A stretch of 64,000 nt of DNA from Isoetes taiwanensis (GCA_021234155.1 JAJEKV010000039.1:2606001-2670000); one strand, 5' to 3'. Numbered from the stretch's first letter, positions 47,201 through 58,663 are shown. Notes: generated by a model not told the origin, from the sequence alone. A program made the numbers and translations.

Positions 47201-47545
47201 AGAGCACGGACCCTAAAAACCACCCGGAAGCAGCTTGCCCCAAAAGTCCTCTCCCGAAGGCCCTGGCGACGGACGGGCAACTTTCCCTCTCCGGAACCGT
47301 GATTCGGCTCTGCCAATGGACTCAGAACGTCGACATTGCCCTAGGGACCAAGTTTTGTGGCCAGAAGGCCACCCCTTCTCGAAGAAGCGCCAAACTATCT
47401 CATGTGCAACACACTCGTAGTCAATTGGCCTAGGAGGTGGCTGTTGAATACTGCAATGTAGGGCGTAAGTGTGTGTCATTTTTTTGCAAAACTGACCGTG
47501 TAACTTAGTCCATAGGGTAATTTTGGCATTCCAAACGATAAGCGA
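41213..47545. repeat. Tandem array of a 1.1-kb unit, about 5.6 copies
   Basis: Unit starts, marked by TTGGCGATGACTTAGG, lie at 41220, 42354, 43478, 44598, 45712 and 46844, giving periods of 1134, 1124, 1120, 1114 and 1132. The last copy stops near 47545 at GGCATTCCAAACGATAAGCG. Each unit contains GTACTATGCATTAATTAC, CTCATAGGGTTTACGTTT, AACACACTCGTAGTCAATTG and TCTAATGAGGAGGCCTTGC. No shared open frame survives across copies, so the unit is unlikely to code. Copies differ mostly by 1-3-base indels next to CG, CAG or CTG. Confidence 0.95.
41707..41884. repeat. Inverted repeat within each 1.1-kb unit
   Basis: CCCTAGGGACCAAGTT (41707-41722) is complementary to AACTTGGTCCCTAGGG (41869-41884) across 146 bases. 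The pair is kept in other copies, sometimes with AACTTAGTCCATAGGG. Confidence 0.85.
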
Positions 47546-47555
47546 CGTCAGTATT

Positions 47556-47559
<4 letters not shown>

Positions 47560-47594
<35 letters not shown>

Positions 47595-48135
47595 CCCAAA
47601 AAAAAAAAAAAACGTCGTTAAACGAAACGTTGCTTTACGCGGCGCTGGCGACAATAGCGTGGGCGGGACGATGCCGCCACGCCGGGCAAAACTGCCGCCA
47701 CGCCGGATATTCCGGCGTCGTTTAACGGCGTCATGTCGGCGATGGCATGACACTTTGGCGTGCCCGGCGCATGTCGGCAAACCCCCGAAGCCGGCCGGTC
47801 ACGTCGATTTTTAGTCGTCGTTCAACGACGTCATGTCGACGTGGCAGAACATGGTGGCGTGCCAGCCTGGCATGTCAGCAAGCCACGCAGCCGGATGTGC
47901 CACGTCAGCTTTGTGAGACGTCGTTCAACGACGTTTAGCTGACGTGTTTTGACACGCAGGCCTGCCAGCTTGGCAGCAGTACCATGCCACGCAGGCCAAT
48001 CCGACACGTCATCCCTGAGAAACGTCGTTGAACGACGTCGAAACGACGTTGTCGTCGTTGAACGACGATGTCGTCGATGTTCGACGACGACCCGTCGTTC
48101 TTCGACGTCGCGACGTCGTTGGACGTCGACTATCC
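47560..48135. repeat. Right subterminal repeats of the CACTA element
   Basis: A T homopolymer of about 33 bases and an A run are followed by ACGTCGTTNAACGACGT words and the GC-rich GGCGTGCC/TGGCATGTC type segments, mirroring the left side. TATCCCTTGTAGTG closes the element. Confidence 0.85.
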
Positions 48136-48196
48136 CTTGTAGTGAAAAATGTTAAGTAAACTCACGACATCATTATTCGAGTGTGTATGCCTTGTT

Positions 48197-48345
48197 TTGT
48201 CTCAGGGAAGTGCAATGGCCAAATCCAACTTTGAACCCGATTTTCTCAGTCATTCCATATATAAATTTGAGCCAATTTTTTCCCCACGCCTCACACAACT
48301 TTTCTCTGATTGCCCCTCAAAAAATCATTCAAAAATTTTATAAGC
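48197..48345. repeat. Right member of the diverged direct repeat flanking the CACTA element
   Basis: Matches 39085-39180 in order (CTTTGAACCCGATTTTCTC, then CATTCCATA, AATTTTTTCCCCACG and ACTTTTCTCTGATTG). Confidence 0.6.
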
Positions 48346-50480
48346 ATGACATTTTGACACAGGGCATATAATGATAACATAGATACTTCATGGTGAGTCA
48401 TATGGATGAGAGTAGGGCAACGACTGCATGGTGGTGCTTACAAATTTATCTATAAAGAACCTAAAAAAATCACATCACTTTAGAGAACCATACTTCTTAA
48501 AAAGACACCTCCGAAAAATGTTTAGGGCTTGTGGTTAAGACAGCAGCGGCGATCGCCCCATGCCTGTAGCACGAAGTGGGCTGCATCGAAGCTGGAGGAG
48601 TGGTAGAAAATCCGTTGCTGCTGCTATGGCAAGGTTGGTTTGGTGCATTTTCGTCCATCCCCTCCCAGTTAATAGCCTAGTTAATGCGTGGGATGAAGCT
48701 GGTTCTCCTAGCCTTCCCACGCACTTTGCATTTTCAAAGGGCGAAGCTTCAAATGGTTGAGCTTCGTGAAGTATTGTGCTCTCTATCCTTTCTTTGATAT
48801 GATAGAAACATTATGTGTGATAGAATTTCTTCTTGGCACCTCAATTTGACACCTTTTGAGGGATGAATGAGATGTCCCAAACAGTGGAAAGATCCGTGGG
48901 TAGCTACCTTTGCTCAAGTACTAAGTTTGTGCATCTCTTCCACCCCTCTTCTTGGGTGTGGTTCGAGTACTTCCTATCTAGCCTATTATGAGGCGTGTAA
49001 TAAGGTCGTGTACCATTTCTTTATCAATAAAATATAAATATCTTGCCTCCAAAAAAAAAGGGGGGGACACCTCCTTAAAAATTATACTTACTTATAAATT
49101 ACACCACCTCAAAAAAAACAAAAACCATAGTTCTTTTAAGAAAAAGCACGCCTCCTTAAAAAACCACACCTCCTAAAAAATGAAAACCACAGCTCTTTCA
49201 AACAAAGACAGTGGACATTTTCTGTCCACTTAAATATGTAGCATTATAACAGGGGGTTTTTCTTTCTGTTTTTGTACTGTTTTCTCTAAGGTTTTCATAT
49301 GATTTGGTGGCCGTATTCATCCAGGTGTACTAAATAGTATTTCTAGAGTGAACCTTTTTGTCAACCATTGATTTTAGAAAGGGGGCAAATCTTGTGGTGG
49401 AGGCTTCTTTATTTTTGGTCCTCCCATTATTTTTAGGGTTTCAAAACTCAAAACAGTCAATCAATCTATCTTCGTGTCCTTGAGTTTTTGGTTGCAATTT
49501 GATCAGATGCATGTTTGGACAATCTGGATGCATGTTTTGCCATCGGCTAAATCTTGTATGGAAGAAGCATAACAGGAAGCTTGGAGAGCAGATTGGCCAT
49601 AGATGTTTCTTCATGGGCATACTATGCAAGAGATAAAGATAAGATGGAGTAGTTGTACGGTCAAGCTAGGTTATGGTTTCAACTTATCTTCCTTAATGAA
49701 TCTGCATAGCGAGTGCATAGAAGATTTGCGATGTCTTATCTCCGCCATGATTTTGAAACCTATTGCTAGAGGTACAGAATTCGGCTTGTTTGGTACATAA
49801 CTTTTATCGGGCAGATTTTATGGCAAGGTTACTGCATAAATGTCGTATTCTCTTGCCAAATGCGGCACAAGTGTTGAGGATTCTATGGATATTTGGAAGA
49901 GATCAGACTTGAAGCGAAACAATTCTGAGACATCTCTTGTCCATCCACCGCGAACAATGGGCTAGAGAGAGAGATTGGGAAACGAATTTGAAGCTACAGT
50001 GGTAGTTAAGTGATTTATGGAGGGATCTGTATCTCCAAGGATTGAGGCTCGTAAGCCATTGATGCTATCCTCCTCGTTCAGATTGCCATGTTCCGCTTTG
50101 CTTAGAACCCATCACCGACGTGGGTGAAAGGTCTATTGCAAAGCTCAAATGCGCCATCATTTTCATCTAGGTAATACTTGTTTACTTGTATCGGACACTG
50201 TCTTCTTTAACCATGACTAAAGCAACGTTATATTTTGAGAAACAATACATTAGTAAGATAGAGTTCCTAGTGCCTTTTAGCAAAGATGTTCTTTCATTCG
50301 CTATTTATTGTCGTTGATATGTGGATGCCAACAATGAGTACAATTTTGAGTCATGTGCCCGAGATGCCTAGTTCAGTTGATGGCAAATCATATGGTGGCT
50401 CTATATGTTGCTCTTGTATCATACAAACATGCAATCTGATTGTGGAGTTTTTGGAACAGATCGCATAGGTTCTCGCTTTC
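48346..50480. other. No recognisable gene
   Basis: Short plus-strand frames occur but none is convincing. 49040-49200 is rich in CTCCTTAAAAA-type words (a loose A-rich repeat). 49440-50470 has coding-like patches without family resemblance. Confidence 0.3.
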
Positions 50481-50514
50481 AATGCAAAAGGGTCTATGCA
50501 ATGCCCTAACCGCA

Positions 50515-50705
50515 GCACGTCGAAGATGGTCGTTGGCTTTATGCAAATGGAGGTCGCTCACACGAGGACTTTGGATTTGAAGAGCTGACAGCTTTTATGA
50601 AGATAGTATATGATATGTTTCATCCTCATCATGATGTTGTAAGGATCTCATTTTGTTTTGTCGTTCCTTTCATCTCTCAAGAAAAGCCACTTTCTTGGAA
50701 AATGA
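50515..50705 (+). pseudogene. Possible Mutator-like N-terminal fragment
   Basis: One frame reads VEDGRWLYANGGRSHEDFGF, then EELTAFMKIVYDMF and VVRISFCFVVPF. The GRW...GG...F.EL...I.F..P spacing recalls the N-terminal domain of plant MuDR transposases. This is a weak, pattern-level assignment. Confidence 0.3.
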
Positions 50706-51129
50706 CTTAGGGTCATTTCCCATGAGCTTGGCCCCGTGGACATTGCCTCACAAAACCGGACTATTGCAAGAAAATGGTGGCCACATGCTTTCATGGCCGA
50801 ATCAGATGTTATCCTTCCAACAGAGACAAGAAGCGTACTCAAATAAAATCGAATCGCATTGCAATCGGGGAGATGACTTTCATAGAGTCCAAACCATTAG
50901 CCTCGAAGCCCAGCAGCTTTGAGCTCTTGCTGCAAAACCCCGGTTGTCACCACGAAATTGGAAATGCTTTGTGGCTCATGGGGCCACTCCTTGGCCCTCT
51001 TGGCTAAAGCTAGGTTGGGAACCCACTCTTCATCTAAGGACCAAAGGAACTCGAGAAGCTTTATAGAAATGTTGAAAATGATGTAGCTTTATTACATGAG
51101 TCAGGGCAGAATCTTCCTATGCATTTTAC

Positions 51130-51381
51130 GTGCTAGGATATGGAAGTAGTCCAATAGTTAGTGGCAAGAAGGCGTGTCTTTGGCTATATATCCACTTTTT
51201 GTTCTATACATATTTATCCCAGGATTGTGGCAAAAAAATGCTTTATTTAGCCAGCATTGCTCACAAGAATTTTTATAAAGCATTCTTTCAAATTCCTAGT
51301 GATCCAGCTGCCAAAGATTTGATTATCAGAAGATTTTTGCCTGTTGCTAAAGTTTTGGCTGATGAGCCTATGAAATGGTGA
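51130..51381 (+). pseudogene. Coding-like fragment, unknown family
   Basis: The end of the frame (YLASIAHKNFYKAFFQIPSD, then AAKDLIIRRFLPVAKVLADE) looks like real protein and may be an isolated exon. I cannot name the family. Confidence 0.3.
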
Positions 51382-51889
51382 AGTCTATGGAATAGTGGGC
51401 ATCTTATGTTTATGGCACATGGATTTGTTGGTGTGCAATTGAGAATGCAGAAACAGTGCTTTTCTTGAAGGTACATCTTGTTTTTGTTTTCTTGTTTTGC
51501 TTCATTTGTGCAAAGGTTTAATTATTTTCCACAACATAAGTTGCCAGATGGCTATTAGGATAATATGGGTTCAAATCCTATAAGATCTGCTATTGATAGC
51601 TCAATCTTAAATTGTACATCGATATTTTCTTATACACATTGCATATTCTCTTGACAATTAAATCACTTGCAATGATGTACTTATCAATATTGGGCATGGT
51701 GCTTTGTCTCTTCCTAGTATAATTTCTCTTATTGTTCCTAACATATGAAAGACCTTCTACGGCGATGTGTAATCTTCGTGTTTTTTTTGTTAGGGCCCGA
51801 AGGGCCCAAAATTTTTTTTAATATAACAATCAACACACAACTACCATTAACATTATTAACACAAACCATTGCATTTAACACATTTAAAT

Positions 51890-51945
51890 CAAAACCCCCT
51901 TTGGTTTGGGTGCATATTCACACGGGGTTACGAGGGGCAAAATGA
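51890..51945 (+). repeat. Dispersed repeat, copy 1 of 3
   Basis: TTTGGTTTGGGTGCATATTC followed by ACACGGGGTTACGAGGGGCA. Copies lie inverted at about 52148-52192 and direct at about 52682-52730. Confidence 0.75.
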
Positions 51946-52147
51946 GAGAGCTCCAAAAAATATATTTACAATACATATATGTACAAAATTAACACCATTA
52001 AGTACATTCTCTCAAACCTTATAGTATTTTACAAACTTTAATATACAGTATATAAAAACTTGTACATGCATACCCCACAAACGAGGATCGCTATGTACGG
52101 TCCAGATCTTGGAATAAAGAGCAAATATGCCCATCCGACAGCTCTCG

Positions 52148-52192
52148 TTGCCCGGAGTAACCCCCCGTGTGAATATGCACCCAAACCACACC
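52148..52192 (-). repeat. Dispersed repeat, copy 2 of 3 (inverted)
   Basis: TTGCCCGGAGTAACCCCCCG, then TGTGAATATGCACCCAAACC, the complement of copies 1 and 3. Confidence 0.75.
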
Positions 52193-52599
52193 TCCACAGA
52201 TCTACATGTAGGTTTTTTCGTGATCTTAGAATAAAGTACATGTGGACCTAGAAAACCTAGAGTTTTCAATAGTGGACCAAAACGTGGGGTCAGTGTGAGC
52301 CCATATCCGTTGTTGAACCATGGTCGATTTGCAGCCAAGGCTTTTTCCTTGCAGGTTCTTGCATTTTAGTTTCAGGGAATAGAACCACAATAGAGTTTGA
52401 GTTCCCCCTATGTGTGTGTGTGTTTGTCATTTTGCTTGCTCTCGCACTATCTCAAGGCCCCTCGAGTAGCTAATATAAGTTCAATATACATCTTACCCTC
52501 ATATACGTGATTGCCATAATTGCATATTGCATGGGAAAGCATGGGCACTACGCCGGGGTTCAACTCCCCAGGACCTGTTATAGAATTTGGTTATGCTTT

Positions 52600-52735
52600 A
52601 CTATTGTGTAAGTACTATTAATATTAATTAACATAAACCATTGGATCTAACACATTTGAATTATAAATCCCCCTGAAACCCCCTTTGGTTTGGGTGCATA
52701 TTCACACGGGGGGTAACTCCGGGCAAAAATACAAA
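52600..52735 (+). repeat. Dispersed repeat, copy 3 of 3
   Basis: Similarity to the region of copy 1 begins at AACATAAACCATTG and runs through AACACATTTGAATTAT to GGTTTGGGTGCATATTCACA and GGGGGGTAACTCCGGGC. Confidence 0.75.
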
Positions 52736-53749
52736 AGAAACCCCCTGTCATAATGCTACATATTGGTTGACAACCATTAAATTGTATTTCTTGTGGCGTT
52801 TGAGCTGATGTCATCATTTCAGGCGGCCAACCTCCAGAGAGAATATCCTATAGGATATGGGACCAGTGTTGGGCAAACTTTTTACGTTTCATTGGAAAAT
52901 TTCCTATGGTTACTTTGGCCAGTTGGATATCTTGTGTTTAGAGTCGAAAGTTTCTATTGTCTTAATAGAAAATCATAAGAAAACTTGCCAAAAAAATTCC
53001 TACGACATACTAACTTAACCCAAGAATTCTCAATCTCAACTGATTGATTTATAGTGTTCCACGGACTTTGCCCAACGCTATATCCTTATCGCTCTATCCT
53101 TATTGCTCTATCCTTATTGCTTATTTTCGATCATTGGATCGAAGCATTATTCCACGAATGTGCCAAATGAAGGGTTGTGGAATTTCCACATCACCCTCCC
53201 GTATACGCCCACGCACCCCATACGCCGTTTGTACGTATCTACATACACCTAATACTTTCATGCATACAAATAAATAGTGAAGGTTATAACATTGCATTTA
53301 CAAGAGATACACAGTAACATAAGAGGAACGAAAGTGAACATGTCACATGTATTGCATTGCCAGATGTGCATATCCCAGAACAACAGCCATGGAAGAAGCC
53401 TCAGGAAAAAGCTTCCACAAAGGGCGTGCATGCCCAAAACGTCTGTACATAAGCAGACTATGAACAGAACTCCAAAACAAGAGAAAACATGACGGAACAA
53501 GAGTCATGGAATTATCCAACACGGTTGAATAACAGGCTTCCACAGAAAACGTGCATGCCCAAAAGCTCCCGCGAAGACGCTCCAATTGATGTACTACATG
53601 TACATAGAAGGCTGTACACATTTCCAAGAAAGAAAACGGCAGATGCACCCTATATTACACTGCAGAACTCTGCACTCATGGAAAACCCTTGTATTCACAA
53701 AAAACAGTCCCGGCTTTACAAAGAACTCCAAGGAGCACCCAGCCAATTC

Positions 53750-54274
53750 TCAGTCATTCCAATTGTACAATTCCAGCTCACCTTGCCCCTGTACCAGCCA
53801 TGTCTCCGTCCACACACTAGCAATTGGAATTGCAGCTAGACAGCCAATGTACTTTTCCAGAAAGTTCGTTGCTGCAACAAATGACTGATGTGTCTCTACC
53901 GTCTCCAGCACAGAAAACACAGACAATGGAAGAAAACGCTCCACAACTAGGCAATCGAAGAGCACACCTGATGAGCCCTCAATCAGCCCACACGCCACAT
54001 AACTGCTGTCAGCGAAGTATTCCTTCTTGAATGTGCAGAAGAATTTCTTCACCTCACTGGCAAGCAGGACAAAACTTTCCAGCACTGGCAATCCCATCTC
54101 AAGCGCCAGCATGCAACCTCCTGCGTGTAAAGCACTAACAAATACAGGGACCAAAAATGCTGCCACAAACGCCCTTTTTGGCAAGGCATATGCCAGGGAG
54201 CCTCCAGGCCTGCAGCGACACCATCTGGCCGCCCAGCATGGCTGCCATCTCCTCCAGCAAATAACGGCGAGCAT
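53750..54274 (-). CDS. Uncertain open frame, 174 codons
   Basis: An uninterrupted minus-strand frame with two hydrophobic stretches (FVAAFLVPVFVSALHAGG and LPVLESFVLLASEV) and a more ordinary C-terminal half ending ELELYNWND. The first 30 residues are Trp/Cys/Arg-rich and look non-coding; a start at the Met of MGLPVLES is more plausible. No family recognised. Sequence downstream (53370-53560) contains a short duplication. It may be a gene fragment or chance. Confidence 0.25.
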   Translation of the reverse strand: MLAVICWRRWQPCWAARWCRCRPGGSLAYALPKRAFVAAFLVPVFVSALHAGGCMLALEMGLPVLESFVLLASEVKKFFCTFKKEYFADSSYVACGLIEGSSGVLFDCLVVERFLPLSVFSVLETVETHQSFVAATNFLEKYIGCLAAIPIASVWTETWLVQGQGELELYNWND

Positions 54275-55260
54275 CAGTCGCCCGCCATGCTCGGACCAGC
54301 CCTGCTACGAATCTCTACCATCAAACCATTACCCAGACTAAAAAAACAAACACGAAACCCTAACCCCCATTTCTCTCCCCACCATTGCCAAAACTTTACT
54401 AACTCAATCATTTGGGAATCTTATGGGACAAAAAAAATCTTAAAAGCACCCGAAATGAAAATGATAATACTCCCTGGCACGGATAGTTAGCGCTGGCATA
54501 CCTTCGTATTATATAAATCTTTTAAAAACTTATGATAATGCCCTACGCACTTTCCCTAAATTTTAGACCATTCGTTGTTGTACTGAGTGGCATTATTACA
54601 TCTACGGATTTTGTAGTGGACGCCGCAATGGAGCTGAAGACAACTGCCGGTTCTGCAATGGATCCAGCAATCTTTGGGTTTCAGGTATCTCTTATCTTTT
54701 GTGGGCTTCAGATCTATATTTTTTTTTTCTCAACGAGATATATTATAGCTTTTGTGGACACTGATTTTTCATAACCAATTTGTAGTTTTTAGACGCGTTG
54801 TATTTCTCATTGTAAAATGAAGTGGGAGAAGAGCTGCCTCGTGTTGTGAAGAGGGGTTTGAATGTGCAAAGGATTCGGTTTTTTATTACTTTTACTCGAA
54901 TATTCTCAGTAATGGCAAAAAAAGAGATCATGGCATTCTAAATTGGATCCTTTCGGAGTAAAGATGGACTCCTTTAAGAGAACTTCCAAGATATCCTCAA
55001 CCCCAATATATAAAGCACATCGAGCCATTTTCAGTTGTCATCCCCGCCAGAAAAGGGCGGCATCAATGAAGGCATATGTACTCAATCCTTGCACTGTAGT
55101 ACAGAAATACTATAGTACAGAAATATTGCAGCAGTAATAGCGTGTTACAATTGCAACATGCTATAGGTATTCTTAAACCCAACAATGCACCACTTGGAGG
55201 TTCTTCTATAAGGTTAACAAAATGAGGAATTGCTGGCATCATAAGCAGTCAAGAATTCGA
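54275..55260. other. No recognisable gene
   Basis: Only short unrelated frames. A plus-strand frame at 54532-54774 has hydrophobic stretches but no family resemblance. Confidence 0.3.
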
Positions 55261-55269
55261 GGCATCATA

Positions 55270-55345
55270 AGCAGTCAAGAATTTGAGTCTTTGTTGTCTG
55301 TGGAATAAAGGGCAATGGAAAGACTACTTTGTTGTCCATTTTAAA
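55270..55345 (+). pseudogene. P-loop-coding fragment, cut by a LINE
   Basis: The plus strand reads VCGIKGNGKTTLLSI, a Walker A loop of the GxGKTT type as in NB-ARC or other NTPases. It continues across the LINE into FKVQKFGKKDKQLKAFAEV at 57812-57880 once one copy of the duplicated CATTTT word is removed. Too little remains to choose a family. A direct repeat of GGCATCATAAGCAGTCAAGA lies just upstream. Confidence 0.4.
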
Positions 55346-57810
55346 TAGAATAGAATAGAATAGAATAGAATAGAATAGAATAGAATATGATTTTATCGTC
55401 CACGGAGACCAACTGGCCTATGGGACCCAAGTACAAAGAGAGAGCAGCAGGCGTATTACTACCAGGATTAAAAAACCCCCGCCCCGAAGGGTTTTCGGGT
55501 GAAAAACCTTAGTAGCAATAAGGATGCTGACATACTGCACAGTTATATACATAATCACAAGTACAGCTGAGGTTAATGTCGGACAGGGGGGCATAACTGA
55601 GTCCGCGTATCCATTACCTCCTGGAGGTACGATCCCAACAAGCCTACAGAGGTCGTGCTCAGTAGCTCATGCAAGGCCTGATGGGGCACAACTAACCGAG
55701 CATACCGAGCCCGGATATGCTCTACGCCGGACAGGCCTGGAGGGCGTGACTTTCATCCTCAATGGCGCCCCGTTGACAGGCATTGGCGGACTCATCCTCA
55801 CGCGGCTCCGTAATCCATCTCCCTGTCTCAATGCGGAGGTGGTGTGCACCTGTGCGAATGGAAGCAATCACCCTGCGCTTTTTCATGGGTAGATGGGTGC
55901 ACAGGTAGTGGTGTGGGCCCCTCGTGAGCATGGGATTAACTCGCGCCGATAATTTGCCACCTTGACATGTGACGGGGCCTCTGATCCCAAAGCTTGGCCA
56001 TGAAGCAAGCATCCAAGTATCTCGCTTCAAGGCGTGGCGTTCCTTCGGTGTATGCACCGGGTCCACATCTGTGCCTGCACATTCCATAGAGAGAACCACT
56101 GGGCTTGCTTGTCTTTCCAAAGCCCAGGCTTTGAGTCGCCAAGGGCCCATCGCCACCGCCAAAAGCAAGGTTGGGCGGCCGGGCTTCATCCATAGCCACC
56201 ACCTTCGGAAGTAAATAATGTGACGCTCCAGTAGCAGCCCTCAGTAATGGAAGGAAGCCCGTCTCCTCGAGCAAGATCTCGATATGGGACCGTGGATTTC
56301 ACTCCCAGTGCCGGGCCAAGAAGGCCTTCAGACTGCTCTAGATCGTTCCAAGTGGTGAGGGATATAACCGGCCCCCCACTTCGCCCCATAGAGGAGGACC
56401 CGGTTCAACCAAGGCCCTGAACAAGTGTGCCCGGTGACCCCATGCATACTGACTCGCCTTGTGATTGTTGTTTTGCATTGCATCTGGGGCTTTCCGGCTG
56501 CGGTAACCCGTAACTTGATGGATGCATCCCAAAGGTGTGTGGTAGTAGAAAACTCAATGCCCAAATACTTATAAGATCGAGCCACCTCCACTACCCGCCC
56601 CGGTAAGTGAATGAGGGAAGGCGTGGAGTGCCGGGATGATGGGACCAAAGAAGCACCCTTGTCTTGGCCAAGTTAACTCTCATGTCGCTGAATTGGCGTA
56701 AAGTGTCCAAAGCGCCCGTGGCGTTGCATGTCCTCCGGGGTATATGCGGTAGATCAACATCATCAGCATATATGAGTTGCGGATTATGTGGTGCATCAAC
56801 CGAGCCTCCCCCCGTGCTCAGCTAGCCATTCTTCTAGCTGGTCAATGTACAAGCCGAAGAGCGTCGGGGATAGAGGGCAGCCCTGGCGTACCCCAATGCT
56901 ACTAACAACGGGCTCCTCCGACATTGTGAGACGACCGGAGCAAGCCTCATTATAGTCTAGTATATATAGCATTCTGCAAGTCGACGGGGGTCCCTAGCTG
57001 TCTCAATCTATCCCACAACTTATCCCGAGGCACTGTGTCAAAAGCCTTTGCGAAATCCACAAAGCAACAGTACAGATTCTGGCGTCGATTCCGGCTATCC
57101 TCTATGAGTGTTCGCAGAGTGAAGATATGGTCAATAGTAGAATGCCGGGGGCGGAAGCCTGCCTGCGTGAGAGCCCGCACTTCTCCATCCTCTGCCCAAA
57201 GTGTCAATCACCGCTCAAGAATCCCGGCAAGCAACTTGGCAAAGACGTAATCCCGACCATAATGGTACGATAGTTGGCTGGGCTGTGGGGGTCCCCTGCT
57301 TTGTATATGGGCACAACTCTACTGGTAGTCCAGTGCGGGGGGAAGCCTTCTTGCAATGCCCTGTTGAAGAGTGCTGTGAGAACCGGCACCATTGGGGGCC
57401 CGGCCCACTTGAGAAGCTCTGCCTGCATACCATCCAAATCTGCTGCCTTCCCGTTAGCGAGGCGTTGCAGGCCCATTATGACATCCCCTTCAGTAATGAC
57501 CAGTGCTAGGCCTGTCTGCGGAGGTACTGGTGCCCGGCTTCCCATTGGGTCATACAGCTGCTGCAAGTATCTCACCCATTGTTCCGGGGTAATATTTCCT
57601 ACTCAAGACCTTTCTCCAGAAGGCCCTAGGGTGGCGGTCTAGAAGACCAAACATCTGTTGCTGGTGCTCTGCAAGGTACCTGGCTTTCTTGGTCTTGAGG
57701 AAGGAGCGGTATTGACGGACGGCCTGTGGGCGAATGGTGCGGTCCAGCACTTGGCGGAGCCATCGTTTCAGCTCCCGACATTCGTCATCGAACCAGTGAT
57801 TGCGAGGGAG
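55346..57810 (-). mobile_element. LINE C, 5'-truncated, (TTCTA)n tail
   Basis: Minus strand. From 57810: NHWFDDECRELKRWL and RAFWRKVLSRK (linker), LQRLANGKAADLDGMQAELL (RT entry), QAGFRPRHSTIDHIFTLR, YCCFVDFAKAFDTVPRDKLW (box A), a PLSPTLFGLYI box, QLIYADDVDLP (box C) near 56755, and a C-terminal region with HHLRIETGRW and ESHALQACP. The 3' end carries TAGAA units (plus strand). CATTTTAAA (55337-55345) and CATTTTCAA (57811-57819) look like a 9-base duplication with one change. ORF1 and the endonuclease are absent and there are several frame changes. The truncated copy at 19784-19872 is the same family. Confidence 0.88.
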
Positions 57811-58663
57811 CATTTTCAAGGTTCAAAAATTTGGAAAGAAAGACAAGCAACTCAAAGCTTTTGCAGAGGTGGGCATGCGCCATCTTGCACGGATCTGAAA
57901 CCAAATTGAAACATTCACAAACACTGGACATGGTCAGAATGCATTGTGCAATTACTTGCAATGTTTAAAGGAAGGGGGCCTTTCCTTGTGCCTATGCCTA
58001 GGCAATGTATGGAGATGTATATGAAGAACTTCTTAGAGTTTTATCTATTGCTATCCACACACTCCGAAGAAGTAGCTAAGGAGTTTCGTGATATTTGCTG
58101 ATATTTGCTCTCCACCAAATGCAAACTCTAATCCACATAATTTTTTCACGGAAATTGAAGAAGTAGAAGCGACAAGTGACCAAGTGACGTGACATAAAGT
58201 TTTTCATGGAAATTCAAAAATCAGAAGCGATGTGCAAGCATAAGAAGAAAGATTTGCTGAAGGAATTAGTTCTACTATCTGGTGGTCCATATGGGATAAA
58301 AAGAAAGATTTGCTTAAGGAAATAGTCTCACTATGTGGTGCTCTTCTTTGGCAATTAAAACATCGGAAAGAACGAACGCAACTTGAAAGGTGCCAAATCC
58401 CATCAATTGCAGATGAGGATGACATAGTTCAATATATTCTAGCATTGATTGATGTGCAAGATGCCTTCATTGATGCCACCCTTTTGGGGCGTGGACAACC
58501 ATTGAAAAGGACTCGATATGTTTTATATGTTGAAGGTGATAATATTTTGGAGATTCTCTTAGAGGAGTCCATCTATTCTCTGAAGAATCCGATCTGGAAG
58601 GCCATGACCGCTTTTTTGCCATTGATGAGAAGCATGCAAAGAGCAAAAATTGGAAATATTTGA
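57811..58663 (+). pseudogene. Decayed coding region, unknown family
   Basis: After the P-loop continuation, coding-like patches appear: LCGALLWQLKHRKERTQL, ADEDDIVQYILALIDVQDAF, then RYVLYVEGDNILEILLEE in the frame 58310-58663. They may belong to the same gene as the P-loop fragment and the kinase remnants downstream. A tandem duplication of GGAATTAGTTCTACTATCTG/GGAAATAGTCTCACTATGTG type occurs near 58260-58340. Confidence 0.3.

Larger units (their letters stand above)
39192..48144. mobile_element. CACTA (En/Spm-type) element, 8953 bp, non-autonomous
   Basis: Begins CACTACAA and ends TTGTAGTG, flanked by AAA on both sides (39189-39191 and 48145-48147), a 3-bp duplication typical of CACTA transposases. 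Both subterminal regions are packed with ACGACGTCGTT and AACGACG words in both orientations (39215-39600 and 47612-48135), the usual arrangement of CACTA transposase-binding sites. No transposase coding sequence is visible. The interior holds short duplicated segments (39880-40240), a further block of ACGACGTCGT repeats (40785-40855), and a six-copy array of a 1.1-kb unit. Confidence 0.88.

Noticed and set aside
41213-47545. Ribosomal DNA or a 5S-type array
   Set aside because: The unit length suggested a gene array, but no rRNA or tRNA signature words were recognised in it.
41489-47600. Many 60-149-codon frames on both strands within the 1.1-kb array
   Set aside because: The frames change or break between copies because of small indels; no frame is conserved across units, so they are not evidence for a protein.
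52520-52580. Third copy of the 4-bp-duplication MITE family (GGAAAGCATGGG near 52533)
   Set aside because: Only a short word matches; the next bases differ and no inverted partner end was found nearby.
54027-54341. Plus-strand frame opposite 53750-54274
   Set aside because: Low-complexity composition and no family resemblance; at most one strand can be real here and neither is well supported.
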